64,000 bases of DNA from JAZKID01 sp963714065 (GCA_963714065.1 OY970226.1:1674001-1738000), one strand, 5' to 3'. Shown: positions 23,356 through 32,394, numbered from the stretch's first letter. The notes: generated by a model from the sequence alone, not told the origin. Numbers and translations: made by a program.

Positions 23356-24948
23356 CTATGCGTCCCTCACGCCGTGGCCAGTTTTTTTTCTCGAATTTTT
23401 TATCATTGTCGCGCTCGAAGCGCGGACGCTTGTCTTTCGAAAACCCGCCCGGCCTGCTTTTGCGGAAGGGTTTGTCGCCTGTGGCATCTCCCTCACGCCG
23501 TGGCCAAGTTTTCTTTTCGAATCTTTTTTCACCATCGCGTTGAAAACGCGGACGGCTGTCTTTCGAAGATCCGCCCGGTCTGTCTTTGCGAAAAGGTTTG
23601 CCGCGTGGTGTATCGCCAGTACCCCCCTCGCGCCGTGGCCAGCTTTTTTTCTCGAATCTTTTTTCACCATCGCGTTGAAAACGCGGACGACTGTCTTTCG
23701 AAGATCCGCCCGGTCTGTCTTTGCGAAAAGGTTTGCCGTGTGGTGTATCGCCAGTACCCCCCTCGCGCCGCGGCCAGCTTTTCTTCTCGAATTTTTTTCG
23801 CCGTCGCGATCGAAGCGTGGGCGGCTGTCTTTAGAAAACCCGCCCGGGCTGCGTTTGCGGAAGGGTTTGTCGCCTGTGCGCTCTTCGCTACTCTGGAATC
23901 GATTATCGAAATTTTTTCTGCCGCGCGTGCGCGTTGTGCTGCCGACCGAAATCTTGCGTCCCTTTCGGTCCTGAACCGATTTTTGCTCGAGGCGCAATTG
24001 CTGCGTGCCATCGTCGCGGCTGATGCGGCGCGTATCGTCTTCCTGAAGCCGTGCATAGCGCTCGGCCTTGGCGGTTGCGCGCGGCGCATGATTTTCCTTA
24101 TAGCCCCGCTTTTCGAGACGGGGGGCCGCATGTTCCCTGCGCTTGCCGGAAAAATCGAGCTTCGCCTCGCGGATCAGGCGCGGGCCCAATTGCTGCTGCA
24201 GCAGGCGCAATGAGACCTCGCGCGCCTCACCGGGTTTCAGGTCTCGCAGCTGGAACGGGCCGAAAGAAATGCGGATCAGCCGGTTGACGGCAAGCCCGAG
24301 ATGTTCGGCGATATGCTTGATCTCGCGATTCTTGCCTTCACGAATGCCCATGATCAGCCAGATATTGTCGCCCGTGCCGCGCTCTAATTCCGCCTCCACC
24401 GGGCCGTAATCGATGCCATCGATGCTGACGCCGTTTGCAAGCGAGGCGAGCTGTTCGTTGGTCACTTCGCCGAAAGCGCGCACGCGATAGCGCCGCAGCC
24501 AGCCGGTGGCGGGCAGTTCCAGCACGCGCTTCAGCTCGCCGTCATTGGTCAGAAGCAGCAAGCCTTCGGTGTTGATGTCGAGCCGCCCGACAGACATCAC
24601 GCGCGGCAGATCCTCCGGCAGGTTGTCGAATACGGTGGGCCGCCCTTCCGGATCGCGCTCGGTCGTCACGCAGCCTTTGGGCTTATGGTAGAGCCATAGC
24701 CGCGTGTGCTCGCGTTGCGGCAGCACCCTGCCGTCCAGTGTGATTTTATCCTCGGGCAAAACATTGAGCGCGGGCGAGGTGATGGTCCGCCCGTTCACGC
24801 TCACGCGCCCCTGCTCGATCGCATCCTCCACATCGCGGCGCGAGCCCAGGCCCGCGCGCGCCACAACCTTGGCGATACGCGTGCCGGGATAAGGGCTTTT
24901 TTGTTCGTCTTTCCCGCGAAACTGCGGCATTTTCTTTTTAAAGGGCAT
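23356..24948 (-). CDS. rluB: RluB/RsuA-family pseudouridine synthase with repetitive basic tail, frameshifted
   Basis: The N-terminal about 290 residues are an S4 domain (RIAKVVARAGLGSRRDVEDAI) and a synthase domain with VGRLDINTEGLLLLTNDGEL, the catalytic Asp block. RluB converts U2605 of 23S rRNA (the RluB assignment is by similarity). A disordered Lys/Arg/Gly/Pro tail follows. As written the frame ends at 23356, but at an A7 tract (23792-23798) one base appears to be missing: the preceding motif KPFRKxxPGGFSKDSRPRFDRDGEK continues in the next frame through three more repeats to a TGA at 23240-23242 overlapping rsmD. The restored protein would be about 569 residues; the current tail is off-frame. 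Sequencing error, slippage or true mutation cannot be told apart. Confidence 0.85.
   Translation of the reverse strand: MPFKKKMPQFRGKDEQKSPYPGTRIAKVVARAGLGSRRDVEDAIEQGRVSVNGRTITSPALNVLPEDKITLDGRVLPQREHTRLWLYHKPKGCVTTERDPEGRPTVFDNLPEDLPRVMSVGRLDINTEGLLLLTNDGELKRVLELPATGWLRRYRVRAFGEVTNEQLASLANGVSIDGIDYGPVEAELERGTGDNIWLIMGIREGKNREIKHIAEHLGLAVNRLIRISFGPFQLRDLKPGEAREVSLRLLQQQLGPRLIREAKLDFSGKRREHAAPRLEKRGYKENHAPRATAKAERYARLQEDDTRRISRDDGTQQLRLEQKSVQDRKGRKISVGSTTRTRGRKNFDNRFQSSEERTGDKPFRKRSPGGFSKDSRPRFDRDGEKNSRRKAGRGARGVLAIHHTANLFAKTDRADLRKTVVRVFNAMVKKDSRKKAGHGARGVLAIHHAANLFAKTDRADLRKTAVRVFNAMVKKDSKRKLGHGVREMPQATNPSAKAGRAGFRKTSVRASSATMIKNSRKKTGHGVRDA
23394..23790 (-). repeat. Tandem 135-bp (45-codon) repeats in the rluB tail
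   Basis: Near-identical units begin at about 23520, 23655 and 23790 (135-bp period), with a diverged 126-bp unit at 23394-23520. In the restored frame each encodes FEKKSWPRREGGTGDTPRG, then KPFRKDRPGGSSKDSRPRF and QRDGEKR. Both period lengths are multiples of three. The repeat makes this stretch prone to recombination and to assembly error. Confidence 0.85.
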
Positions 24949-24970
24949 GAGGGCGTGATAGCACAGTTCC

Positions 24971-25435
24971 ATGTCGATAACAGGGGACAGGCAGGAAAAT
25001 ATCTGGCAGCTCGCTTTCGCGCAGGCGGAAGAGGCGGTGCGCCAGGGCGAAGTGCCGGTCGGTGCCGTGCTGGTGGCGCCGGACGGGCAAATCCTGAGTG
25101 CCGCGGCCAATCGCACCATTTCGCTGCGCGATCCCTCCGCCCATGCCGAAATACTGGCGATCCGGGAAGGCGCGCAAAAGCTTGCCAACGAGCGCCTTAC
25201 CGGCTGTTCGCTTTATGTCACGCTCGAGCCTTGCGCCATGTGTACGGCTGCGATTTCGCTCGCCCGTATCGAAAAGCTTTATTATGCGGCCTTGGACGAA
25301 AAGGGCGGGGCGGTCGAAAACGGCGTGCGTTTTTTTAGCGCCGCGACATGCCATCATCGGCCGGAAGTCTATGGCGGTTTTTATGAGGAGCGGGCGTCAG
25401 CGCTGCTGAAGGATTTTTTCGCGCGGAGACGATAA
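24971..25435 (+). CDS. tadA: tRNA(Arg) adenosine-34 deaminase TadA
   Basis: 154 residues with the zinc-dependent deaminase motifs HAEI (SAHAEILAIREGA) and EPCAMC, and VPVGAVLV near the N-terminus. It deaminates A34 to inosine in tRNA-Arg(ACG). It is divergent from the pseudouridine synthase by 22 bp. Its last 39 bp overlap the convergent purD coding region. Confidence 0.96.
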   Translation: MSITGDRQENIWQLAFAQAEEAVRQGEVPVGAVLVAPDGQILSAAANRTISLRDPSAHAEILAIREGAQKLANERLTGCSLYVTLEPCAMCTAAISLARIEKLYYAALDEKGGAVENGVRFFSAATCHHRPEVYGGFYEERASALLKDFFARRR

Positions 25436-26698
25436 CAGTGCCCGCCAGCCGATATCGCGGCGGCAGAAACCTTCGCTCCAGCCGATCTGATCGACGGCGG
25501 CATAGGCCTTCGCCTGCGCTTCCGCCAATGTCGCGCCTAATGCCGTGATATTGAGAACGCGCCCGCCATTCGCAACAAGCTTTTCGTCTTTTTCGGCGGT
25601 GCCGGCATGAAACACGATAACGCCTTTCATTTTTTCGGCCTGTGCGAGATCGGGCAGCGGGCTGCCTTTTTGCACGGCGCCCGGATAGCCCTTCGCCGCC
25701 AGCACCACGGTGAGCGCATGTTCGTTGCGCCATGAAGCGTGCTTGTTTTGTAATGTGCCGTCAACGCAGGCGAGCATCAGCTCGATGATGTCGCCTTGCA
25801 GCCGCGGCAAAATAACCTGCGCCTCCGGGTCGCCGAAGCGACAATTATATTCGATCAACTTCGGCCCGGCCTCGGTCAATATCAGCCCGGCATAGAGCAC
25901 GCCTTGATAAGGTGTGCCGTGTTTTGCGAGCGTGGCGATAGTGGGCGCGATAATGCGCTCGAGCACTTCTTTTTCGAGCGCGGGCGTGAGAACGGGCGCC
26001 GGCGAATAGGCGCCCATGCCGCCGGTATTGGGGCCGCTGTCGCCATCGAAGACACGCTTGTGATCCTGCGCACTCGTCAGTGGCAGAATGTTCGTGCCGT
26101 CGCTCAGCGCGAAGAACGACACCTCCACGCCTTCCAGAAAAGTCTCGATAACAATGCTTTCCCCGGCACTGCCGAAACTGCCTTCGAAACAATCGTCGAT
26201 GGCTTTGAGCGCTTCCTCTTCAGTCGTCGCCACCGTCACGCCTTTTCCCGCCGCAAGCCCGTCGGCCTTGATCACGATAGGGGCGCCGAATTTTTTCACA
26301 TGCTCGTGCGCCTTGGCGGCGTCCGTGAATTCACGATGATGCGCGGTGGGAATGCCCGCCTTCGCGCAAAGCCTTTTGGTGAAACCTTTCGAGCCTTCGA
26401 GCTGCGCCGCCTGGCGCGTGGGGCCGAAGGCTTTTATGCCGGCTGCGGAAAGATCATCCACCAGCCCCGCCACCAGCGGCGCCTCGGGGCCGACGACGAC
26501 AAGGCCGATGTCTTTAAGCCCGCAAAACTCGATAACGGCCTGATGGTTGCCGGCATCAAGGCCGACAATTTCTGCCAGTTTCGCAATGCCGGGATTGCCG
26601 GGCGCGCAATAAAGCCTTTTCAATTGCGGGCTTTGCCGCAAAGCCAGGGCAAGGGCATGCTCGCGCCCGCCGCCGCCGATCAGAAGCACGTTTGGCAT
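25397..26698 (-). CDS. purD: Phosphoribosylamine-glycine ligase PurD
   Basis: 433 residues from the ATG (MPNVLLIGGGGREHALA) preceded by AAGGAATTCCAG; an upstream ATG at 26740 is less likely. ATP-grasp enzyme of de novo purine synthesis making GAR. Blocks seen: GPEAPLVAGLVD, GSKGFTKRLC, GPNTGGMGAYSPAP and LIEYNCRFGDPEAQ. The C-terminus (SSPREKILQQR) overlaps tadA by 39 bp on the other strand. It is divergent from xseA. Confidence 0.96.
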   Translation of the reverse strand: MPNVLLIGGGGREHALALALRQSPQLKRLYCAPGNPGIAKLAEIVGLDAGNHQAVIEFCGLKDIGLVVVGPEAPLVAGLVDDLSAAGIKAFGPTRQAAQLEGSKGFTKRLCAKAGIPTAHHREFTDAAKAHEHVKKFGAPIVIKADGLAAGKGVTVATTEEEALKAIDDCFEGSFGSAGESIVIETFLEGVEVSFFALSDGTNILPLTSAQDHKRVFDGDSGPNTGGMGAYSPAPVLTPALEKEVLERIIAPTIATLAKHGTPYQGVLYAGLILTEAGPKLIEYNCRFGDPEAQVILPRLQGDIIELMLACVDGTLQNKHASWRNEHALTVVLAAKGYPGAVQKGSPLPDLAQAEKMKGVIVFHAGTAEKDEKLVANGGRVLNITALGATLAEAQAKAYAAVDQIGWSEGFCRRDIGWRALLSSPREKILQQR

Positions 26699-26787
26699 CT
26701 GGAATTCCTTGCTCTGGAATTTCTTGGAAAAAAGTCCCATATTCGTTTAAGCAGGGGATGCAACGAAGAGCAAGGAATGTAAAGCGT

Positions 26788-28173
26788 ATGGTTGCGATTG
26801 ATGCCCTGTCGAATGTCGCCGAATACACGGTTTCGGAGCTGTCCGGTGCGCTAAAGCACATGATCGAGGACGCCTATGGCCATGTGCGCGTGCGCGGCGA
26901 GATTTCGGGCTATCGCGGCCCGCACAGTTCCGGCCATTGCTATTTCGCCCTGAAGGATACGAGCGCCAAGCTGGAGGCCGTGATCTGGCGCGGCCAGTTC
27001 GGCCGCCTCAAATTCAAGCCGGAAGAGGGGCTCGAGGTGATCGCTACCGGCAAGCTCACCACCTATCCCGGTTCCTCGAAATATCAGATCGTGATCGACC
27101 GTATCGAGCCCTCTGGTGCCGGCGCGCTGATGGCGCTCTTGGAAGCGCGGCGCAAACAGTTCGCGGCCGAGGGCCTGTTCGATGCCTCCCGCAAGAAACC
27201 GCTGCCGCAACTTCCGCTCACCATAGGGATCATCACCTCGCCGACAGGCGCCGTCATTCGCGACATACTGCACCGGATCGCCGATCGCTTTCCTGTACGT
27301 GTGCTTGTGTGGCCGGTGCGCGTGCAGGGCGAGACGAGCGCGCAGGAGATTGCGCGCGCCATTGCCGGTTTCGATACGGGCACGTTTTTGCCGCGCCCGG
27401 ACCTGCTGATCGTTGCGCGCGGTGGCGGCAGTATCGAAGATCTCTGGTCCTTCAACGAGGAAATCGTTATTCGCGCTGCCGCCGCCTGCACGCTGCCGCT
27501 GATCTCGGCCATCGGCCATGAAACGGACTGGACGCTGCTCGACCATGTCGCCGATCTGCGCGCGCCGACTCCGACGGCGGCAGTGGAACTCGCGCTGCCT
27601 GTGCGCCAGGACCTGATCGTGCAGCTCTCGCAGATGGGCGCGCGCAAACTGCGCGCCGTCACGCAATATCACGAGCGCTTGAAGAAACATCTCGAAGCGC
27701 TGCGCCGCGCGCTGCCTAAGCTCGATGCGCTGATGGCGCTGCCGCGCCAGCGTCTCGACCATGCCGGGGAAAATCTGGCGCGCGCGGTACTCACGCATGT
27801 GAAGCAGGAGCGCGTCAGGCTCGCACGTGCCGCGCAAGGCCTTTCCCTGCCGTTGCTCACGCAGCGTCTTGCGCGCTGGTGGGAGAGGATTACCGATGCG
27901 CACCGGCGCATGAATTGCGCAGCCCATGTTGAGGTAAGGCGGCAGCGGGCGGCGTTGAACAATCTCGACAAGCTTTTATCGTCTTTGAGCTATCGCAGCG
28001 TGTTGTTGCGCGGCTATGCCGTGGTGCGGACCGAGAGCGATGAAATTCTCATGCGCAGTACGCAGGTGAGAGCGGGCGAGAACCTGTCGCTCGAATTCGC
28101 CGACGGGCAGGCGAAGGTGACGGCAGACGCGCAGCAGGCCGACTTTTTTGGCACCCGCGAGAAAAAGCGTTAG
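26788..28173 (+). CDS. xseA: Exodeoxyribonuclease VII large subunit
   Basis: 461 residues from the ATG following AAGGAATGTAAAGCGT. The OB-fold domain has YTVSELSGALKHMIEDAYGHVRVRGEISGY; the catalytic domain has IGIITSPTGAVIRDI, IVARGGGSIEDLW and SAIGHETDWTLLD. It degrades single-stranded DNA together with XseB, which is not in this window. It is followed by a DUF2093 gene 9 bp downstream. Confidence 0.96.
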   Translation: MVAIDALSNVAEYTVSELSGALKHMIEDAYGHVRVRGEISGYRGPHSSGHCYFALKDTSAKLEAVIWRGQFGRLKFKPEEGLEVIATGKLTTYPGSSKYQIVIDRIEPSGAGALMALLEARRKQFAAEGLFDASRKKPLPQLPLTIGIITSPTGAVIRDILHRIADRFPVRVLVWPVRVQGETSAQEIARAIAGFDTGTFLPRPDLLIVARGGGSIEDLWSFNEEIVIRAAAACTLPLISAIGHETDWTLLDHVADLRAPTPTAAVELALPVRQDLIVQLSQMGARKLRAVTQYHERLKKHLEALRRALPKLDALMALPRQRLDHAGENLARAVLTHVKQERVRLARAAQGLSLPLLTQRLARWWERITDAHRRMNCAAHVEVRRQRAALNNLDKLLSSLSYRSVLLRGYAVVRTESDEILMRSTQVRAGENLSLEFADGQAKVTADAQQADFFGTREKKR

Positions 28174-28182
28174 AGTGAAGCC

Positions 28183-28407
28183 ATGAACAATTTCGATCCC
28201 CGATTCGCGCCGGATGCCGAGGCAAAACTCGACTATCTCTCCTCGGATTATCGCATCATCCGGCACGGCACATTCGTGCGCTGCGCGGTGACGAAAGAGC
28301 CCATCCTGCTCGAAGACCTGAAATATTGGAGTGCCGAGCGGCAGGAGGCCTATGCCTCGCCGCAGGTCGCGCTCAAGCGCTACCTGGAAATCTCAAAGTC
28401 CGCTTAA
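28183..28407 (+). CDS. DUF2093 family protein
   Basis: 74 residues: EAKLDYLSSDYRIIRHGTFVRCAVTKEPILLEDLKYWSAERQEAYAS is the conserved core of DUF2093, a small alphaproteobacterial family often beside xseA and lpxK. The function is unknown; the single Cys and compact size suggest a regulatory or structural role. The last 35 bp overlap the convergent lpxK gene. Confidence 0.88.
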   Translation: MNNFDPRFAPDAEAKLDYLSSDYRIIRHGTFVRCAVTKEPILLEDLKYWSAERQEAYASPQVALKRYLEISKSA

Positions 28408-29380
28408 GCAGCGCATCGAACGCTTCATTGTCGTCGGGAGCGAATTTTACGGCAACGCTGTTGGTAAGGCCCGTAAGCTGCCCGCGCGTGGCATCAAGAC
28501 CCTGCAGGCGCACGCGGTCCTTCTCCGTCGTTACAAGCGTCAGGTTTTCCTTCGTGGCCAGCGCGATCAGCCGCCGTGCGTCGAGTGCCGTGTAGATATG
28601 ATGGTCGGGGAAGATTTCGAAATGAAAAATTCTCGCGCCCAATTTTTGCAGCGTGGCGCGAAATTTCTCCGGCTTGCCGATGCCGCAAAAAGCCAGCACG
28701 CCGCGGTCTGCCAGCCATTCCGCATCCTGCGTCTGCAATGAGGCCGGAAATCGATACGGAAATTGCAGGCGGTCGAGCGATGCGTGCCGCGCCGCATTGC
28801 CGGATTTTATGACGATGACGGCATCGATGCGTTTTTCCTGCCAGGAGAGCGCCGCGCGCAGCGGGCCTGCCGGAAAAACCCGCGCATTGCCGAAGCCGTT
28901 TTGCTCGTCGGCAAGCGCCAGCGTCAACGTCTTTTGCAGATGCGGGTTTTGCATCCCGTCATCCATGATCAGCACGCTTGCATGATGTTCGATCGCCATT
29001 TGCGCGCTGAGCACGCGGTCGGCGCCGATGATCGTCGGCGCCACGCGGGCGAGCAGCAGCGGCTCGTCGCCGACATCCTGCGGGCGGTCCTTGTCGGGAT
29101 CGACGATATGGGGGCCGTGCAGGCTGCCGCCATAGCCGCGCGAGAGGATGAAAGGCCGCTCGCCCCATCTCTTCAGCCGCTCCGCGATGAAAATGACGGC
29201 AGGCGTTTTTCCGGCACCCCCGAGCGTGAAATCGCCGACGCAGATCACGGGCCGCTCGACGCGTTCCGGTTTTGTGAACTTCCATCTCAAACGAACAGCG
29301 AGATCGTAGAGCCAGCTTAAGGGGGCCAGCAGCAGGGCGGCGAGGCCAAGACGTCTCGACCAAAAACACGGCGTTCTCAT
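28373..29380 (-). CDS. lpxK: Tetraacyldisaccharide 4'-kinase LpxK
   Basis: 335 residues from the ATG whose bases overlap the waaA stop (ATGA). It phosphorylates the lipid A precursor at the inner membrane. An N-terminal amphipathic/hydrophobic stretch (LGLAALLLAPLSWLYDLAVRL) precedes the Walker A-like CVGDFTLGGAGKTP; MDDGMQNPHL and ILSRGYGG are further family blocks. It is the last gene of the lipid A/Kdo operon; its 3' end overlaps DUF2093. Confidence 0.95.
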   Translation of the reverse strand: MRTPCFWSRRLGLAALLLAPLSWLYDLAVRLRWKFTKPERVERPVICVGDFTLGGAGKTPAVIFIAERLKRWGERPFILSRGYGGSLHGPHIVDPDKDRPQDVGDEPLLLARVAPTIIGADRVLSAQMAIEHHASVLIMDDGMQNPHLQKTLTLALADEQNGFGNARVFPAGPLRAALSWQEKRIDAVIVIKSGNAARHASLDRLQFPYRFPASLQTQDAEWLADRGVLAFCGIGKPEKFRATLQKLGARIFHFEIFPDHHIYTALDARRLIALATKENLTLVTTEKDRVRLQGLDATRGQLTGLTNSVAVKFAPDDNEAFDALLKRTLRFPGSA

Positions 29381-30657
29381 GTGCGCGCGGCCGTGAGATA
29401 TGGTTGCAGGCAGGTCAGCGTCTTGTCGAGCGCGCCGCCGAGTCGCGAAACCGCATCGCGTGCGCGCACGGCCATGATCTTCACCTCGTCCGGGTGGTCG
29501 AGCAGCGCGCGCAGGCTCGAGCGCAGATCGTTGGCGCTGCGTACGCATTGTGCGGCACCCGCAGCGCTGAGCTTGTTGTAGACATCGACGAAATTGTCGA
29601 CATACGGCCCGTAAAGCAAAGCGCAGTCGAGCTGCGCGGGCTCGATCGGGTTCTGCCCGCCATGCGGTACGAGCGAGCCGCCCATGAACACGATGTCGGC
29701 GGCGCGATACATCAGGCCAAGCTCGCCGATCGTATCAAAGAGATAGATATCGACACTGCTCTGCGGCAGTTGCCCGAGGCTGCGCCGTGCCGTTTTCAGC
29801 CCGGAAGAGGCGGCAAGCTGTTCGATGCGCTCGGCGCGTTTTGGGTGGCGCGGCGCCAGCAGCGTGAGCAGCTTGGGATAAAGAAGCTTGAGTTGCACGG
29901 TCTGGTTCAGGATCTGCTCTTCCTCGCCGTCATGCGTGCTGGCAGCCGCCCACACGGCACGTCCCGTCAGCAGCGCGCTGAGCGTCGAGAGATCGACGGC
30001 GCGCGCGGGCGCTTCCAACGCATCGAATTTCAGATTGCCGCAAAGCCGCATCTTGCGGATGCCGAGCTTGGAAAAACGCTCGGCGTCGGTCTCGCTCTGC
30101 ACGAGGATCATGTCGAAGCAGCCGAGCAGCCAGGCGATCAGCGGTCGCAGGCGCGACCAGCGGCGCAGGGATTGGGTGGAGAGGCGCGCATTCAGCAGGA
30201 TTTTCGGAATGCCCCGCCGCGTCAGTTCAAAAAGCGTGTTCGGCCAGAGCTCCTGCTCGACGAACAGCGCCAGTTGCGGTTTCCAGTAATCGAGAAAATG
30301 CGCGACCCAGGGCGGCGCATCGATGGGCGCGAACTGGTGCGTCACATGTTCGCCCTTGCGCTGCTCGGCGAGTGCTGCACTGGTGCGCGTCACCGTGGTC
30401 AGCAGGATTTCGAAACCCTGTTCCGTCAGCTTCGAGAGAAGCGGCAGCACGGCGAGTGTTTCGCCGACGCTTGCCGCGTGAATCCAGATCAGCGGTCCGG
30501 CCTGGCGCACGGCGCCCGCCCGCCCGTAACGCTCCGAAATACGCGCCAACTCTTCCTTGCCGCGCCAGTGCCGGTAGAGCAGCAGCACATATAAGAGCGG
30601 CAGCACAAGCCAGGTGATGGCACGATAGACGTGAAACAGGAGAGGCGGCTTGTTCAT
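29377..30657 (-). CDS. waaA: 3-deoxy-D-manno-octulosonic acid transferase (Kdo transferase)
   Basis: 426 residues. An N-terminal membrane anchor (ITWLVLPLLYVLLLY) is followed by a GT-B fold: IWIHAASVGETLAVLPLL, FVEQELWPNTLFELTRRGIPKILLNARLS, and MGGSLVPHGGQNPIEPA in the C-terminal half. It adds Kdo to lipid A. It sits between the acyltransferase and lpxK with 4-bp overlaps on both sides, so the whole lipid A block is one operon. Confidence 0.96.
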   Translation of the reverse strand: MNKPPLLFHVYRAITWLVLPLLYVLLLYRHWRGKEELARISERYGRAGAVRQAGPLIWIHAASVGETLAVLPLLSKLTEQGFEILLTTVTRTSAALAEQRKGEHVTHQFAPIDAPPWVAHFLDYWKPQLALFVEQELWPNTLFELTRRGIPKILLNARLSTQSLRRWSRLRPLIAWLLGCFDMILVQSETDAERFSKLGIRKMRLCGNLKFDALEAPARAVDLSTLSALLTGRAVWAAASTHDGEEEQILNQTVQLKLLYPKLLTLLAPRHPKRAERIEQLAASSGLKTARRSLGQLPQSSVDIYLFDTIGELGLMYRAADIVFMGGSLVPHGGQNPIEPAQLDCALLYGPYVDNFVDVYNKLSAAGAAQCVRSANDLRSSLRALLDHPDEVKIMAVRARDAVSRLGGALDKTLTCLQPYLTAART

Positions 30658-31358
30658 CTGCCCATTTTATAGGGTTTATCGCTTAAATGACAGGCGCGCT
30701 CAGTGGCCCGTTTCAGCCTTTCTTCAAGTGTCCGGCGTGCCGTTTCCAGCTCATTCTCGTCCGCATCCGGCGGGATATGGAGCGGCTCTCCCGCGACAAG
30801 GGCGAGCCGCCCGAAAGGCAGCGGCAGGCAGGCGCGGTCCCATGATTTTTCGAAAATATGGCCGCGCGACGTCATCAGGGCAAGCGGGTAGATCGGCCGC
30901 CCGGAAGCCTGCGCCAGCGCGATCACGCCACGCCCGGCCTTTTCGGCGATCTTGGGCACATCGGCCGTCATGCCGATGCTGGCGCCCGCCTCGAGCATGC
31001 GCACCATCTGGCGGAAAGCACCGGCACCGCCCTTGGCCGCCACCTGCCGCTCCGGGCTGCCGGAGCCGCGGATCGCCTCGAAGCCGCAGTGACGCGCAAT
31101 GCGCGCGACGATTTCGCCGTCGCGATGGCGCGACACAAGAAGTGCTACCTTTTCATTTTTGGAATAGATCATCGGCGCCATGAAAAGCTGGCCGTGCCAC
31201 AGCGTGGTGATGATCGGCCAGTCTTTCTCGGCGCGCTCGTAAATATCGGCGGGCTCGACGACAAGTTTCGACGTCGCGCGGACAAGGCGCAGATAGGCGG
31301 CACCCAGCCAGCCTACGAGTTCAAGAAAGAAATTCGAACGCAGCAGACGTTTTAGCAT
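30654..31358 (-). CDS. Lysophospholipid acyltransferase family protein (DUF374)
   Basis: 234 residues with an N-terminal hydrophobic anchor (FFLELVGWLGAAYLRLV) and a DUF374/LPLAT domain: LWHGQLFMAPMIYS, LVSRHRDGEIVARIARHCGFEAIRGSGS and MTADVPKIAEKAGRGVIALAQASG. Here the usual catalytic HxxxxD is represented by the HRDGE region. It is part of the lipid A operon and is thought to acylate a lipid intermediate; the substrate is unknown. Confidence 0.9.
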   Translation of the reverse strand: MLKRLLRSNFFLELVGWLGAAYLRLVRATSKLVVEPADIYERAEKDWPIITTLWHGQLFMAPMIYSKNEKVALLVSRHRDGEIVARIARHCGFEAIRGSGSPERQVAAKGGAGAFRQMVRMLEAGASIGMTADVPKIAEKAGRGVIALAQASGRPIYPLALMTSRGHIFEKSWDRACLPLPFGRLALVAGEPLHIPPDADENELETARRTLEERLKRATERACHLSDKPYKMGR

Positions 31359-31363
31359 TGCCG

Positions 31364-31606
31364 TCAGTCATGTTGCGGCGCCGTTGCCGCGGGGTCGAGC
31401 AGGCGGTGCAGATGCACGATGAAATAGCGCATATGCGCATTGTCCACGCTGGCCTGCGCCTTTGCCTTCCACGCCGTATGCGCGCTGGCATAGTTCGGGT
31501 AAAGGCCGACGATGTCGAGCTTTCCCAGGTCCTTGAACTCGGTGCCGTCGAGCGTCGTCAGCTCGCCGCCGAACACCAGGTGCAGAAGTTGCTGTTTTTC
31601 CGTCAT
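31364..31606 (-). CDS. DUF4170 family protein
   Basis: 80 residues with LLHLVFGGELTTLDGTEF..LDIVGLYPNYASAHTAWKAKAQASVDNAHMRYFIVHLHRLLDP, the whole of the DUF4170 domain. It is small, soluble and alphaproteobacteria-specific, usually encoded in the lipid A/cysQ operon as here. The function is unknown. Confidence 0.88.
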   Translation of the reverse strand: MTEKQQLLHLVFGGELTTLDGTEFKDLGKLDIVGLYPNYASAHTAWKAKAQASVDNAHMRYFIVHLHRLLDPAATAPQHD

Positions 31607-31617
31607 GTTTCAAATCC

Positions 31618-32388
31618 TCACGATATTTTTTTGATGGCGCTTTCGCTTTCGATACAGGTTCTCGCCTGCGCGCCGAAAGCCCCGAGTGCCGGATGCGTCA
31701 GCTCGCGGCGGTTATAGCGCGGGCTGTCGCCTTGCGCATCGATCAGAAGCCCGCCCGCTTCCTCGAGCAGCAGATGCGCGCCGGCAATATCCCAGTCATG
31801 CGCATCGGGACGCGAGAAGGCGGCGGCAAGCTCGCCCTCGGCCACGCGCGCAAGCCGCAGGGCAAGCGAGGAAATGGGCGGCACTTTCCGGCACTGAAGA
31901 AAATATGTCCAGCACTCCTGCGGCGTACCCGAGATAAGCATATTGTCGAGAGTGCTGCCTGTATTGCCGCCGAGCTTTTGCCCATTGCAGTAGGCGCCGC
32001 CGCCGCGCGCGGCATGATAAAGTTTTTTTAAGGCGGGTGCATGAACCACGGCGGTTTGCGGCAGGCCGTTTTCCACCACCGCGAGCGCGATCGACCAGTC
32101 GTCGTCGCCGTTCAGAAAACCGCGCGTGCCGTCGATGGGATCGACGACGAAAATGCGTGCCGCATCTAGGCGGTGCGTCGTGTCGGCCGTTTCCTCGGAC
32201 AGCCAGCCATAATGCGGCCGGGCAGTGCGCAGCGTCTCCTTCAGATAATCGTCGACCGCCATATCCGCCTCCGAGACGGAGGAGGAGGCGCCTTTCAGCC
32301 AGGATTTCGGATTGTTGCGGAAAAAGGACAGCGCGATCTCGCCCGCGCCCTGCGCCGCATCTTTCAAAAGTGAGAGATCGTCCTGCAT
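31618..32388 (-). CDS. cysQ: 3'(2'),5'-bisphosphate nucleotidase CysQ (inositol monophosphatase family)
   Basis: 256 residues. Metal-binding motifs of the IMPase superfamily: WLSEETAD (Glu), VDPIDGTRGFLNG and the late DAHDWDIAGAHLLLEEAGG. It would hydrolyse PAP to AMP in sulfur assimilation; inositol monophosphatase activity is an alternative. It lies in the lipid A operon upstream of DUF4170, a common arrangement in this class. Confidence 0.9.
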   Translation of the reverse strand: MQDDLSLLKDAAQGAGEIALSFFRNNPKSWLKGASSSVSEADMAVDDYLKETLRTARPHYGWLSEETADTTHRLDAARIFVVDPIDGTRGFLNGDDDWSIALAVVENGLPQTAVVHAPALKKLYHAARGGGAYCNGQKLGGNTGSTLDNMLISGTPQECWTYFLQCRKVPPISSLALRLARVAEGELAAAFSRPDAHDWDIAGAHLLLEEAGGLLIDAQGDSPRYNRRELTHPALGAFGAQARTCIESESAIKKIS

Positions 32389-32394
32389 GCGCTG

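Noticed and set aside
23309..24213. Plus-strand ORFs over the rluB tail
   Set aside because: They are antisense readings of the 135-bp repeats; codon bias and family match place the gene on the minus strand.
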